DNA of 64,000 nucleotides from Prostheceraeus crozeri (Eukaryota; Platyhelminthes; Polycladida; Euryleptidae), in contig CAJQUW010007273.1 of the NCBI GenBank assembly GCA_907163375.1, positions 425,001 to 489,000 on the forward strand, in the 5' to 3' direction. How positions within the stretch are numbered: the first letter of the stretch is position 1; every line of letters begins with the position of its first letter. Position numbers and translations under genes: made by a program. Positions 49,535 to 61,949 of the stretch are shown piece after piece. The notes beneath the pieces were generated by a model. The model saw only the letters and a program-made list of their open reading frames with translations, searched no databases and was not told where the DNA came from.

Positions 49535-51544
49535 CATATTTTATTGATTCAAACTCATTTGTGCTTTATTGCCAAAGCAGTTCTTAGATTAGTTCTAAAC
49601 TGAGTGCTAATATTTTCGCATTCAAAGAGTATTAGAATTTGGGACTCATTCAATAGTCGCAGTTAGTACTTAGGTTCAGTACTCTTTCTAGTACTCATTT
49701 GGGATTTTATGAATATCAGTTTGTAGACTATGAAACCTGGACTATGAACTATAAAGAGAAGACTATAAACACCTGAGACTGATAAGTAATTATTGATAAG
49801 TAAATCTTCCCGCACATTTCTTCATATCTCCTTCACAAATAATGATCATTTAGAAGTAACAAATTTCAACATTTGAGACATGAAATTGTTGTCAAATAAC
49901 AGTTTTTCATGAGTCCTCATTTGATACTTTCATCAAGTCATATTTGCATATAACATTTCACAAAAATGAACAATCACATCTCCCTGACATTTGACGTTTT
50001 CTAAAGATTCCTGTAGCGATAGAAACAACGTCATTTGAAAATATTCAATAGAAGTTGTATGCTAAGAAGTCTGATGGGTGCAATTATACGTTCTTGTTCC
50101 TCGTTACATTCAGTATCAGAATAATTAGTCACAGACGCCTAACATTGATTTATAGGAAACTATTTCCCATATATTTTGCACCGAATTTTTCAAAGCGGAT
50201 AGAAAGAATTCGGATACTTTAATGTTTTGTATCAATGCTTAATTAAATTTCTGCTTGTCGGCTGAAGTTGATAAATTCTACAGAAACATGAAGTCGTTTT
50301 TCTACGAAATACTTTCGGAATGAAAAATACGAGTGGAAGCTTGATAGTTTTCTTAATCAATTTATGATAGAAATAATTTTACAAGAATGATCAGGATAAA
50401 TTTAAATGAGATACATCAGTGCTTCTCAATACTTGACGGGTTGGCCCGGCTTTTGTGCTTCTATGAGACCAGCATACATTTTGGAAGAAATTTGCATGTG
50501 CGTGAATTACTTTTTGTGAATGAAAGCAATATCAAGTATGTATTATGACACAGTAATACCCCGATGTGTGCAAAGGATGTGTTCCAGAAAATCTTACGTG
50601 AAGCAAATCTCTTATATCGGGACGAATATCAAATGAACGATTGAAAAATTCGTACCTAACTTCGTGGCTCTAAAAGCTAACTATGTATTTTCCTTTTAAA
50701 ATAGTCATTTCAGATTTTAAATTAAAAAAAACAATGCTGCTCAAACGTTGTATACATACTTGTGATCTTTACATCTTAAAATGCTCTCATCAATTACACC
50801 GGGCAGAACTGATCGCGCTTCTTGAAGCCATGTCGGACAGTGATCTCATATTATAGAGAAAACACTATAAAAAACATTTCCACGACGTTGTATGTTTTTT
50901 CTATTTTCTGAATTATATGTTTCAATAATTTTCAAGCATTTTATGGTTTCAGTCTTCCTTCCATTATATTTATATAATTTTCATCTATTGAATATATTTT
51001 TATCTACGGTCTTACTTCGTTATTAAGATTCATTAAATCTTCATATCTAAATTATCAAGGTACAAGTATTTAGTCAAGGCACAACTATTTAGTTAGTGTT
51101 ACGGCTTCATAAGAACATTTAGTGACGATGATTTTATTCTAAATAATCAAGCTCTTTATTCATCAATAATCATCATCCTTAACACATTGAAGAAGATGAA
51201 TGAAAGCAAGAAATATCAGCAAAATTAAATAAAGCCAAAATATCAAATGAAATCAAGCTCGTATGAAATGTGTTTTTAGCCTATAGTTGATATGTCTAAG
51301 TCTATATTACACATATTCATACATAAAGTCTGCATATCAGCGCTTGATCTTTTCGCACAAGAGAATGCGGTACATTAAGCAAGATAGTGCTACAGCAATT
51401 GTTTGATTGAAGCTGAATTATGCCGAAATCAACAAGCGAACTTAATTGGGGGGAACTTGAAATCCGATTCATATTTTCCGGTCTTTCTGAGCTAATAGAA
51501 CCACAGAATTATATATTTTGTTTATCTGCTTCGGTTTGCTAGAA
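49535..51544. other. Unassigned DNA
   Basis: No supported gene or repeat in about 2 kb. Confidence 0.4.
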
Positions 51545-52050
51545 GTGAGATTTATTCAAAATCGACGGCACATCACGGAACTTACTAAATGGGCAAAAAG
51601 GAATTCCTAATACCTTACAGAGACAGGAAAAAAAGTCGTGCGTCGCTTGCGGAGTAATGTGAATTCCAGCAAAGTGCTTCGGTTGCCACAATTCCTTCAG
51701 ATTCGAAGAATTCAGATCATTGCGCACAAGTTTTCTCCATAATGTTGGTCAATCCGATCATTATTAAAGAAAATAGCAAGCGTACGAAAACTGGTTCGCC
51801 TGTTGATTTCACCATCCTCTTTTCAGCATTCCTCACTGCATAATGCATGAATGTAGTCAGACAGCGATGTGTTTTGTTTTGTGCGAAGTGATATCACAGT
51901 ACGCACGCCACTCACTCATTGACTGGTGGCCAAAGCCAGTTGACAGCTTAGTGTTTGCCATTTCCAATATCAAGCAATATCTGAATTATCCATTCGAGAA
52001 GGAGCAAGTTGTCTAATTCTGTGATGTGCCATTTCGATGTTAAGGACAGA
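51545..52050. repeat. Dispersed repeat R1, copy 2
   Basis: Same-orientation match to 28100-28570. In this copy the minus strand keeps an open 62-codon frame (51727-51539) containing HDFFSCLCKVLGIPFCPFSK; copy 1 has the same pattern with a stop. Base differences between the copies leave the shared residues in place, which suggests the repeat derives from a coding sequence. I do not recognise the protein. Confidence 0.6.
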
Positions 52051-53734
52051 TACAAAACTTCCATTCTAGAAACCGGAGATCGCGCAGATGAATCTAATTC
52101 TATGATTAGAATGAATGCATCAGATGCCAGTCATTGGTTGCTGACCGGCACTCTCTGATTATTTATTGCGACCGGCAGTTAGACAAATGAAAGCAACCGG
52201 CATCAGAGTGGAAACAAAGCCCTGCATGGATCCGGTGAAACTTTATACTAAATAACCATTCGAGTACATGTAAATTATGCTTGAGTATTCACTTATCTTT
52301 AGCAAGCTTCACTCAGGATATTTTCTTGCTCAGAATTGAAGCATGTGAGTGTTTATGAACTCATGTGCACAGCCAAAAAGTACATGTAGTTTTTTATGTA
52401 TACAGTAAGTGAAATACTCAAAAATATTCGATGCAATGCGTATTCAGAATTCGCTGTTCTTTAGCCCAATTGATAGAATCATTCTTAGACAGACGAAATG
52501 TATGTACATGTGTCAGGGTCATTCTCAATGTCATAATCATCAATGCATAATGATACTTGGATTCGGTATGATAGACATGATTGCAAACCGAACTTATCGA
52601 ACTTGATTGTGCATCAATGCAGCATAACAGAGATGTCACGATGAAAAGCACGTCAAGGAAAACTATCTTAAAAGCCGCTGGTCCTGCCCAGCCGCCAAAA
52701 TCCCGGCCAGTTGCATTCTTGTGGCATGGAAGTCACAGGAAGTCTAAGAACTGCGTCACTAGTCACAAATCATTGAAGTTCCAATGGCCTGTTGACGGTT
52801 GATACAAACTGAGTTTACTGATTGATTTTGTCTAAATATCTAAAAGTTTGAAAAATCATTGAATCAAATTATTCCTCCCATTCAAGCATCAAACAAAATA
52901 CAACAGATGTAGGAAAGTGTATCACTCTGAAATACCGACGACGTTCATTCATTACAAGTCTCATATGAGGTAATCATATAGAAGCTTTGCATTTTCTCAA
53001 AGTTCTCGAATTTCGGTTGTCATGTGCATGCTTCAAATGTATGAAATCTCTCATGTCCTATTGATTCGTGCAATAATCAAATTCCAAAAATTCCAGAACT
53101 GCAAAAGCGTATTCGAATGATGAGCTCAAAAAGTTGGAATTTATAGAAGTGCACATGGAGAAGAGAGTTTCAGTACTGAATTTTATATCAAGTCATTGAG
53201 AGTCAATGCCTACCGTTGTACTCACTGACTTGAAACCTGCGCACTGTGTGCAGCTTAGATAGTACAATGCTTATACTAATAGCAAATTAATTTCTTTAGT
53301 TTCGCAGAATGCGGCTAATGTGTGATTGGTGTCTAATATGTTAATATATGCGTCTAGCTGTAATTAATTATTACTGTTAAATGACATCTATCATGCAACC
53401 AAGCCAGTCAAACCTCTGGATTAGCAAAGATATTCTTAAAAAAAGGAGGGCTCTTCTTGTATCAATTCATCATTTTTGTTCTACTTTCGTTTGATGAAGC
53501 TTAAAATGTGAAATACATCTTTTAGACAAAGCACGCAGCATATTTCACATTACATACTGTTTTCCCATGATCACATCTTGATTGAGAAAACATGCTACAC
53601 AAATTATTCATTTCATATATAGGTAATTATGTCAAGAACTCGCGATCATTATCAATTTTGCGGACTAAATCAATTATCATTTGTGGTCACATTTTATTTA
53701 AATCGGAGAAAATGTTCGATCCCTTGCAAATTTT
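52051..53734. other. Unassigned DNA
   Basis: No supported feature; frames at 52418-52651 and 52581-52802 lack recognisable domains. Confidence 0.4.
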
Positions 53735-53777
53735 ATACAGAAATATGAGAACCGCTTTCATTGTCGAAGATGTATTT

Positions 53778-53813
53778 AACGCGACATGTTTCGCCTGCTC
53801 TGCTTCACGCGTT
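53778..53813 (-). ncRNA. Hammerhead-like motif, PLE left copy
   Basis: On the minus strand AACGCG and CGCGTT bracket a TGAAGC box, AGAGCAG, GCGAAAC and an ATGTC site. This resembles a small hammerhead with a minimal stem II. The CUGANGA box is imperfect. The mirror copy is at 55511-55546. Confidence 0.35.
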
Positions 53814-54005
53814 ACACAGGAATGAAGGTACAAGATCTATGACTGGAGATGAAATCACATGAAGTCAAGCGGAACTGGAGATGACAATGACAACAATAAG
53901 CCGACAATTAATTATGCGTTCATGACACGAATTGAAAATCAATGGATAATGACACAGGTAAACGAGACAATACTAGGAAATTTACAAAATAATAATTAAA
54001 GTGAA

Positions 54006-54720
54006 CTACCAAGGTAAGTATAAAGAAATGATATGTTCATTCTGTACGCACAAATTAGGGCTAAACCTTCGAATAGCCAAAGCTTCCGTGAAGGACAAAG
54101 TAGTAGAATGTCTGTTTGAAAATAAAACTTTAAAAGAAGAACGAGCAGTGTCAGTATCACAGCTACAAGCTTGTAAATGCCGAGTAATAGCACTTGCCGG
54201 AGCGCGGACGGATCGAGGAGGTTTGCGGACGGAATTGTTCAACCACTTTGGCACGTGTTCTGAGATACGGTCCTCAAGTTTGCGGCCAGTTCTCCCAATA
54301 TATCTGCTACTGCAGATACACGTGAATGGGTAAATAACATTGGATTTTTGGCGAACAGGCACAAAATCTTTCGGGGACCGGATCGAGATACGTTGAGTGC
54401 TGAATATCACGGTCGGCGAAGCAGCAGGATACAGGCGAAAGGCCTTCTTGATTGACGTCCGAAAAAAGGAAGCTGACTTCTCACCAATGTATGGGACTTT
54501 AATGTACACCTTCTTCTTTTCAGGGCCGAACTCTTGTGCTGACTCGACAGGAGATTGAGTCATATACCTCTCTATGAAAAACGAGGGATATCCATTATCC
54601 AGCAGCACGCACTTTATACTCTCCAGCTCAGCAGGAAGCGTCTCAGGCAAGCATATTCTGTGAGCTCTCATTGTGAGTGACTTCACCAAGTTGACCTTAT
54701 AAGAGCGTGGGACAAAGCTG
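54006..54720 (-). pseudogene. Penelope-like RT C-terminus plus GIY-YIG endonuclease (left copy)
   Basis: The PLE-related reading starts at FVPRSYKVNLVKSLTMRAHR (near 54719), the end of the RT domain, and includes LLDNGYPSFFIERYM. A linker follows with YIKVPYIGEKSASFFRTSIK, then the GIY-YIG domain: NVIYPFTCICSSRYIGRTGR, with DRISEHVPKWL on the catalytic helix, then EALAIRRF and the stop. The domain is open throughout and all key residues are present. The RT catalytic region is missing, so the copy is 5'-truncated. The apparent N terminus (MLTRQEIESY) comes from antisense reading of the opposite copy and is not part of the protein. Confidence 0.9.
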
Positions 54721-54760
54721 TAGAAGCTTGAATAGATATATAGCTGTAGAAGCTCGAGGT

Positions 54761-55318
54761 ATGACTCAATCTCCTGTCGAGTCAGCACAAGAGTTCGGCC
54801 CTGAAAAGAAGAAGGTGTACATTAAAGTCCCATACATTGGTGAGAAGTCAGCTTCATTTTTTCGGACGTCAATCAAGAAGGCCTTTCGCCTGTATCCTGC
54901 TGCTTCGCCGACCGTGATATTCAGCACTCAACGTATCTCGATCCGGTCCCCGAAAGATTTTGTGCCTGTTCGCCAAAAATCCAATGTTATTTACTCATTC
55001 ACGTGTATCTGCAGTAGCAGATATATTGGGAGAACTGGTCGCAAACTTGAGGACCGTATCTCAGAACACGTGCCAAAGTGGTTGAACAATTCCGTCCGCA
55101 AACCTCCTCGATCCGTCCGCGCTCCGGCAAGTGCTATTACTCGGCATTTACAAGCTTGTAGCTGTGATACTGACACTGCTCGTTCTTCTTTTAAAGTTTT
55201 ATTTTCAAACAGACATTCTACTACTTTGTCCTTCACGGAAGCTTTGTCTATTCGAAGGTTTAGCCCTAATTTGTGCGTACAGAAGGAACATATCATTTCT
55301 TTATACTTACCTTGGTAG
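54761..55318 (+). pseudogene. Penelope-like GIY-YIG endonuclease end (right copy)
   Basis: From MTQSPVES the frame is nearly identical to the left copy: NVIYSFTCICSSRYIGRTGR, DRISEHVPKWL, EALSIRRF, ending SLYLPW. There are three residue differences in about 185 (Ser for Pro after NVIY, Ser for Ala in EALxIRRF, Lys for Asn before EHI). It is truncated 5' of the linker and has no RT. The first 18 codons of the open frame (from 54707) are junction sequence. With no stops and such high identity to its mirror, the duplication is recent, or the arms are being homogenised. Confidence 0.9.
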
Positions 55319-55510
55319 TTCACTTTAATTATTTTTTTGTAAATTTCCTAGTATTGTCTCGTTTACCTGTGTCATTATCCATTGATTTTCAATTCGTGTC
55401 ATGAACGCATAATTAATTGTCGGCTTATTGTTGTCATTGTCATCACCAGTTCCGCTTGACTTCATGTGATTTCATCTATAGTCATAGATCTTGTACCTTC
55501 ATTCCTGTGT

Positions 55511-55546
55511 AACGCGTGAAGCAGAGCAGGCGAAACATGTCGCGTT
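55511..55546 (+). ncRNA. Hammerhead-like motif, PLE right copy
   Basis: Plus-strand equivalent of 53778-53813: AACGCG and CGCGTT flank TGAAGCAGAGCAGGCGAAAC and ATGT. It lies about 190 bp after the stop codon, close to the element's 3' end, the usual place for PLE hammerheads. The core is imperfect. Confidence 0.35.
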
Positions 55547-55592
55547 AAATACATCTTCGACAATGAAAGCGGTTCTCATATTTCTGTATAAA

Positions 55593-57540
55593 ACATTTTA
55601 TTTAGTAGTTAAGTTGATCATCGTTGCACAACTTTGAAATTGATAAATGAGCTATGTCACACTCTTCACATATTTGGCTTCTTCCATTTTGTTGAACATT
55701 CATTATGTTTTCAAAATTTTAAACATGATGATGGCTTGATGAATGCAGAGGAAATAAAAGTTAAAAGAACCAAAATGACGTCAAAATAATAGAGTTTGTC
55801 AATGCGGTCAATCACGCACTACTGCAATGGAGTAGGCCTAACTACCGCAGCGGGTAGCTCATACATGAGGGATCTTGGTATGAAGCTCCAACATGAATGG
55901 AACTTGAGGAGAACATTCCTAAGGCATTTCCTTACCTAGTTCCATGAATCAGATCGGAATGAAAGAGAAATTAATCCATAGAAACGATGATGGATGGCAA
56001 AATTAAATTAGTATTTTCAAAGAATCAGAAGTTTTTGTGATTGCCTGTCTGTAAATCTGCTTGTAATACAGATATGAATATATGGTAATATTTGGATATA
56101 TTTTTCAACCAAGAACTTTGCAACAACCAAGGAGGTTGGACATACAATGGATAAGTGCTTTTTATCGCAATTGATGTGTTGCAATCAATGTTGATTGAAT
56201 TAAACTTGAAAGCTTGAATATCAGTTCCTTTCGAAACATATCAATGCTGCATGATGCTCTGAATTGCTAAAAACATTAATTGTGTGCTTACCTTTCGAAA
56301 AAGATCGCTGAGTCTATTATCGCTTATCTATTATTATGGTACCGCTTTGCATATGTTTGAGAGAAGCTTCATAGAAGCTAAAAATTTTGAAATCATCAAT
56401 TCAAACAGAGTTTTGAAAATTTCATTTCAATTTGCAATTATCACAAAAGCGCAGGTCAAGCAAGTTAGTTTTAAGAGGACCGACCTCAGCAGAAATGCGA
56501 CAGATGAGCGGTCCTCCCCCATGCAAGGTTGGACCTTGGATTTTGGGTCGACCTTGGGTAAGTGATACAAAACTTGGGTCTTCTATTAGTGCTGCATGTA
56601 TACAAATCATGCTAATTACAAGTTATAAAAATTAATATCTTGATTTGAACCTTGGGAGAACTACATGACAGCAGCATGAAGTTCTGATTTTTTATCAAAA
56701 TTTCACTGAATTCACAGAACATTTCAAAAATGAAACTCATTTGATTATTAGCTATTTTACTTTGGGATTGGCAACAACGCGCATTGAAATTTCGTACATA
56801 TCGTTTTGCTGTAACGTTGCATGTATTTTGTTACATTTGTTCATCTTGAATTTTCATATATTTCATGTATCCACATTTTATATCTTCGCAGTTATCTTCG
56901 CACCCAAAACTGTCTGTCGACATTTATCCAAAAATGAATTCATTCCAATTTCGCATTCTAAATATGTTTGAGCATGCACTCATTACGCAGCTACATAGTA
57001 TTTATTAAGTATGTTTATATTTCTGAATGATAAGATGAAAACAATTGCTCTGTTATAAGTAATGTGTAATTCAATCGTAATTAAATCAAAGATTTTCAAT
57101 TAGTCAGTATATCAGTATAGGTTAAATCAATAGAAAGTTTTATAACGTACACCGGTAGTAAATGTACTTAGGCTGCTAATTACAGTTGTTGCAATAAAAA
57201 GTCGTTTCCCACTAATACCACATTCTCATTGGCCCGATAGGAATTCTGGCCTATAGAAGAATCTTTATGTCAGCACAAAATACAGAAATGCACTTCGTTT
57301 ACTTCATTCTACTTATTTATTGAAACTTCGGCTTGAGTTTTGGGTTTTGACCCAAGTTTTAGCCAAAACCATGTATTGGGTATGTAAGATTTTTCCCAAC
57401 CTTGCTCCATGATGGATGATGTTAAACGCGTGTTGCCTTTGCCTTCGAGCATGCAGGCTCTTACACGCAGGTCCGACTGCATGTTTCATAAAACTTTGAT
57501 AATAGTTTTTAATAAAGTTTAGTTAATAATGTTATTAACT
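55593..57540. other. Unassigned DNA
   Basis: No supported feature in about 1.9 kb. Frames near 56284-56635 overlap on both strands with no domain. Confidence 0.4.
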
Positions 57541-58025
57541 TGGTGTGAACTTGGGATGATCATATCGAATATTTACGGTGCAAGGCAAGTCAGCGCATAC
57601 ATATCAAGCGCAAGTTGAAGACTTTAGTGTCAGCTGCAAAACTTCACGAAATTTATATTGTGCTCATTCGCACCATCCTGGAATATGCCTGTCCAGTTTT
57701 TATTTGCTTTTCTAAGAAGAACAGTAAAGTACTGACAGGAATTGACAGAAGGGTTCATCGACTCATATATAACGGGTGCACAGCATGTCAGAAATGTCTG
57801 CCAGACTCTTTATGTAGAGCACAGAAGAATTTTGTTGGTTATAGAATTGTTTCACCACATTGAAAATGGTGATCACATCCTTCATGACTTACTACCACCG
57901 AGGCTACCACGGAGTGATTTTTGCTCTTTTCCTTATGCTCGAACTGACAAATATGCGAATTCATTTGTCTTTTCTCTTTACGTTATCTTTGTGAAAACAA
58001 TGGAATCTAGACAAAATTTGCTGTA
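57541..58025 (+). pseudogene. Non-LTR RT C-terminal region
   Basis: The first frame reads GVNLGWDDHIEYL (the LGV..W..HI block), then IYIVLIRTILEYACPVFICF and IDRRVHRLI. After a frameshift near 57830 the second frame gives RRILLVIELFHHIENGDHIL and LLPPRL. The same segments occur in the fragment at 16.2-16.7 kb, so both come from related CR1/jockey-like elements. The RT palm is absent; it is 5'-truncated and inactive. Confidence 0.8.
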
Positions 58026-58784
58026 ACTTCTATGTACATATTGATTTTCATTTCAATATATGATTTTTTTCAATATATACAAAGCACACTGATAAACTGG
58101 CGGTATCTTCAAATTTTCAATTTTCAAACACTGGAAACCGCCAGATACCGTTGTCATGACAACGCATGTCCATGCCGCTACATTGTTTTCAATGTCCATG
58201 ACCGTTCTAATCCTTTATTATTATAGAGTGCCGGCATTCAATGGCCCTGTTATCAATGAGAACTAATGCAATATAAGACTTATCACCGAGAATTAGATGA
58301 TAAAGTCATTTTTAACCTCACAGCAATCATAAAATCATGCCGCTGAAAATTGAACTAAAAACATAACATCTCAGCCAAGAAGCTCTTAGAAGATCTCAAC
58401 GATTCCTTGAATACTTACAGGGACTTGCATTACAATGCATTTCATGAAATTTCCTAGATCAACAGCTTAATTTCCGCTTAATTAAGATGCTTGTTAGCAA
58501 ATATTCATTCCTTTTGATATCCAACTTGTTTCATATTACTTATAATGGGGCTTCATCTCGGTAGTATATAAATTTGCAAAAATTTAGCTTTTTTAAAACA
58601 GCTCAAATATATTTTTGGACCACATGAACGTAATCTCCTTTAAAAACTGAATATTTTCATACAAGAATTTTCACTGTATAAAGACACTTTTTTGAGTCGA
58701 CACTCTACCTATATATACTTCCTCTATGCTCTTGCAATCATAATAATAATGCATGTATTTATAACCCACTTTCACTATAAAGTT
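58026..58784. other. Unassigned DNA
   Basis: Nothing supported. Confidence 0.35.
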
Positions 58785-58960
58785 CTAAGTGGTCATATAT
58801 TTCTTGAACAAATGGTTTTCAGAGTCTTTTTGAAGTAGATGGTATCAGACAGCGAACAAATGTCAGCTGCCTCTTCATTCCAACCAGCTGTAGCAATAAG
58901 CGACAATGTGCAATCACCGTGAGTGATGTTGGTGATCCACGAGATCTCCAGAGAACTGCT
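58785..58960 (-). pseudogene. CR1/L2-type LINE extreme 3' coding end
   Basis: The minus-strand frame ends LSLIATAGWNEEAADICSLS followed by DTIYFKKTLKT. This fits the closing A..LWNSLP..IR...S...FKK.LKTHLF motif of CR1/L2 ORF2 proteins, partly scrambled (the LWNSLP part reads GWNEEA). A short 3' UTR with ATTATTATTATG-like text follows at about 58740. Only the last 50-60 codons survive. Confidence 0.6.
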
Positions 58961-58969
58961 GCTATGTAC

Positions 58970-60458
58970 ATTACTTTCATGTTTGTCCTGCGTTGTTGGT
59001 GAAGTTGAATTTGACATGAATTTTCTTTTGGTTTTTTCGATTTACACATACACATTGCTGTTTTTGTACACTTAAAAGTCTATCTCTAGTGCATGTAGAT
59101 ATATGCCATTGAAATATAATTAGATAGACCGCACAGTGACTCCCAAGCTGTGAGAGCGCTGCTAAGTATTCAACTATCAGCTACGAAGGCTAGACATCGA
59201 AATCTATATCTAGTATTGTTGAGCAGGCTGAAGGACTGGGCAGCAGTTTTATATTGTTTGGTTCAAGTCTGTGAACTTCAAGCGATCTTTAATGTATCCT
59301 TTTCAAATGATCTTTATCTGCCACATTTTTATGCTATTGAGGCGTTTGGTCAAGCAGCAAAAGTGTCAATCATTTGACGACATTGATTTATGCGGAAAGT
59401 CAAATATTGTACAGTTCTGAGAGTGACTTAGTGAATTTCTTTCCAATTGTCAATTATCGGACTTGTTGGTACATTTATCATTTGCAGTTCATAATCTCCT
59501 CTTCTTCTTTATTTTCACTATAATATGTGAACTATTCATATAAAGTTATAGGTGAATTTAGTCACAATTGGTGACGAAATCTTTTATTCAGCAATGCAAC
59601 TGATTATGTGAATGGTTGTTTTAAGTAGCTGCACTTTTCAATTGAATCCAAGATTTCGATTCTGATATCCATGTTCCATGGCTTATAATGATTAATTCAT
59701 AGTAGCATTTGTACACTGCATTTATCTTTCAACTATCTACTGCTTTGTGTTTGGAAGGATTAAAAAATATTCCTTCTCTGATCTGCTGTTTGTATCATTT
59801 TATTTGTATTTTTCATTCTTTTCTTCGATTTTTTTCAATTATTTCTGTTTCTTTTATGACATGTCTGTAATGCCAGAAGAGCAATAGATTGATACTTCGA
59901 CTTCTTTATTGAAACGCAACTTCAGTCAATCTAAAATTAAGTCATGCACATTTACATCAAACATAAAGAGATCACAAAGTCCAATTACCTTCAATTGTGC
60001 GGGATTAGCACCAGACCATGAAGAGTCACCCATGCACGCAAGTAAATCAGTGCGAATGAAGGGATGAACAGTGCATGAAATCATTTACAAATGTCGGATG
60101 ATGACTGATCAACTATCGATCGCTGTACAATGAAATGAATGCGTTCACAAACATTCATGACAGATGATGACAATAGTGACAAACAAACAATAATGAATAA
60201 TGAACCAACAATGTCAGTTTGGCAACATCCAGTCAGCAGCATCTATTTTAGTCGATAATTTGACGACAGTAATTGTATGTCCATGGCGCAATTTATATTT
60301 TGGCGTGAGTTGTTGAAATCTGGTGTACATTCCAGATTTACAGTGTGTTCATGCCGATACATACTGCCATTATAATCAACATGGTCCTGAAGAGCGGAAC
60401 TAAACTGAAGCCGCGCTCTTAAAGAAATCAACAAAAAAAGTAACCTCAAAATCTCATA
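58970..60458. other. Unassigned DNA
   Basis: No supported feature. Confidence 0.4.
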
Positions 60459-60660
60459 CTGTGGCCTTGTGGTAGAGTGTTCGCTCTGCGTCAGGGAGAA
60501 TATGGTTCAAACCTTGGTCGGGTCAAACCTAAGACTTTTATAAATAGGTGCACTCTGCTAAACGCTCAACACAAAAAGAATGAGAGTAGATAAATAACAA
60601 CTCGGCCACATGGAAAGGCTCCGTGACTAATGAGCTTCCAAGTATAAACAAGGTTCATTC
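60459..60660 (+). repeat. SINE2 copy, full length
   Basis: The A-box-like TGGCCTTGTGGTAGAG is at 60462, the B box GGTTCAAACC at 60504-60513, and the 3' end GTATAAACAAGGTTCATTC at about 60642-60660, followed by a T-rich stretch. It aligns across its length with the minus copy at 3550-3768, including the GATAAATAACA and GGCTCCGT blocks. Confidence 0.8.
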
Positions 60661-61578
60661 ATTTTTCTATTTTTTTTTGATAACCACGAACCGGCAAACT
60701 TGTATTTGTGCATTTTCAAGAAAGCGTCGTCAATCTATTGAGGACGGTATATTCGCCATGTTCAATAATTGGTATCAGAACTAGAATTTTGACATTTTCC
60801 ATCCGTTATATCAAACTTCTAGTTGATAATTCAGGTTGTCAACAAGCCACATTGAAGGACTGCTGCTTCCTTTAACATGCTTATATCATGTACTTGTAAA
60901 CATATCGTATTTATCCTACTAAAAGGTAGACAGTCTTGACATTGAACACCATTCTGTCTTATGAACATGAAGAAACGTGTTTCGCCATCAAATTAATCAG
61001 GATACGTTCAAACGAACTGGATCTCTGCCATCCATTTGAAAATTGAAAGTGACAGTGTGAATTTTGAACCGACGAGGATAAAGTGAAGTTGACTTCAAAA
61101 ACCAATTTGACTATCGGATTTCAACAAGTTTTTCATGTAACCTCAGGTGCCCTGTTAATCAAATGTTTGTCTATTCCGCATTAACCTTTTGCAAAACATG
61201 AAATCGTACACGGAAATTAATCACTATTCCATCTGACTTCTTCAACAGACTGTCAAAATCTGTCAACAATGATCTTGATGATGGAATGACACGTAGAAAT
61301 GTCTATCACCAAGTCTTAGGAAGTTAAAGAATTATTATAATTGTAATAAATGAGACACTTGAATGTGCAGATATGGGAACGCAGAGGAAAATACGAAAAA
61401 CTATGATGCTTTGATGCATTTCGAAGTGGAATCAAAAATCAGCATCATCATCATTAAATGGAAATTCACTTTCAGATAACTATCGTCGCATGCGAAACTT
61501 AGAACCAACGTGCACAGCACATGTCCTCGTATCAATGTTTTTTTTATAATGGCGCATGTGAAACGGGTTGCAGATAGA
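60661..61578. other. Unassigned DNA
   Basis: No supported feature. Confidence 0.4.
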
Positions 61579-61693
61579 GATGTACCCATAGAAATTGATG
61601 ACAATAAAACCTCTAAAATGGAAGTAAATCTCTATGCAATACACAATAGTCGCACAAAAATCGCATTCATTTTCACTTAGATGCACTTGTGAA

Positions 61694-61949
61694 CATAGAA
61701 ATCAACTGTTTATCTGAAGTTCGCTAGAATGGAAATTGATTCAAGGTCGCGGCACATCCGAGGGAACTAAGTTGGGGCATGAAGAACCAATTAAAAGCTT
61801 CGATTTACTCATGTGACTGATTCTAACCCAATGATACAGACGTTGGCAGGTGCATCTAAGTGAAAATGCGTGCGATTTATGTGCCGCTATTGTGCATTGC
61901 ATGTAGCTTAATTTCCATTCTAGAGGTTTTATTGTTGTCAATTTCTATG
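61694..61949. mobile_element. Inner MITE-1 copy, intact 256 bp, perfect 8-bp TSD
   Basis: The ends are CATAGAAATC and AATTTCTATG, with imperfect terminal inverted repeats of about 43 bp sharing a CTAGAATGGAAATT block. Direct octamers CTTGTGAA lie at 61686-61693 and 61950-61957. It is inverted relative to the outer copy. It defines the full length and both ends of the family. No coding capacity. Confidence 0.92.

Larger units (their letters stand above)
53735..55592. mobile_element. Head-to-head pair of Penelope-like element 3' ends (family A)
   Basis: The left arm (about 53735-54565) and the right arm (about 54757-55592) are inverted copies over roughly 830 bp. The translated parts differ at only about three positions in some 185 residues. 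Each arm holds the end of the RT-endonuclease gene, its 3' UTR and the same end near TTATACAGAAATATGAG. The left copy reaches about 160 bp further 5' (to about 54725). Between them lies a short junction containing AGCTTCTACAGCT twice. Inverted and tandem partial copies are a known PLE habit. The two outer ends are the elements' 3' ends. Confidence 0.9.

Noticed and set aside
54707-54788. N-terminal extensions of both PLE frames (MGQSCRSLNRY and MLTRQEIESY)
   Set aside because: They read through the junction into the opposite copy's antisense; they are not part of the Penelope protein.
60459-60535. Functional tRNA gene
   Set aside because: It has A- and B-box-like sequences but no complete acceptor or anticodon geometry, and the same text recurs at 3.6 kb as part of a longer SINE.
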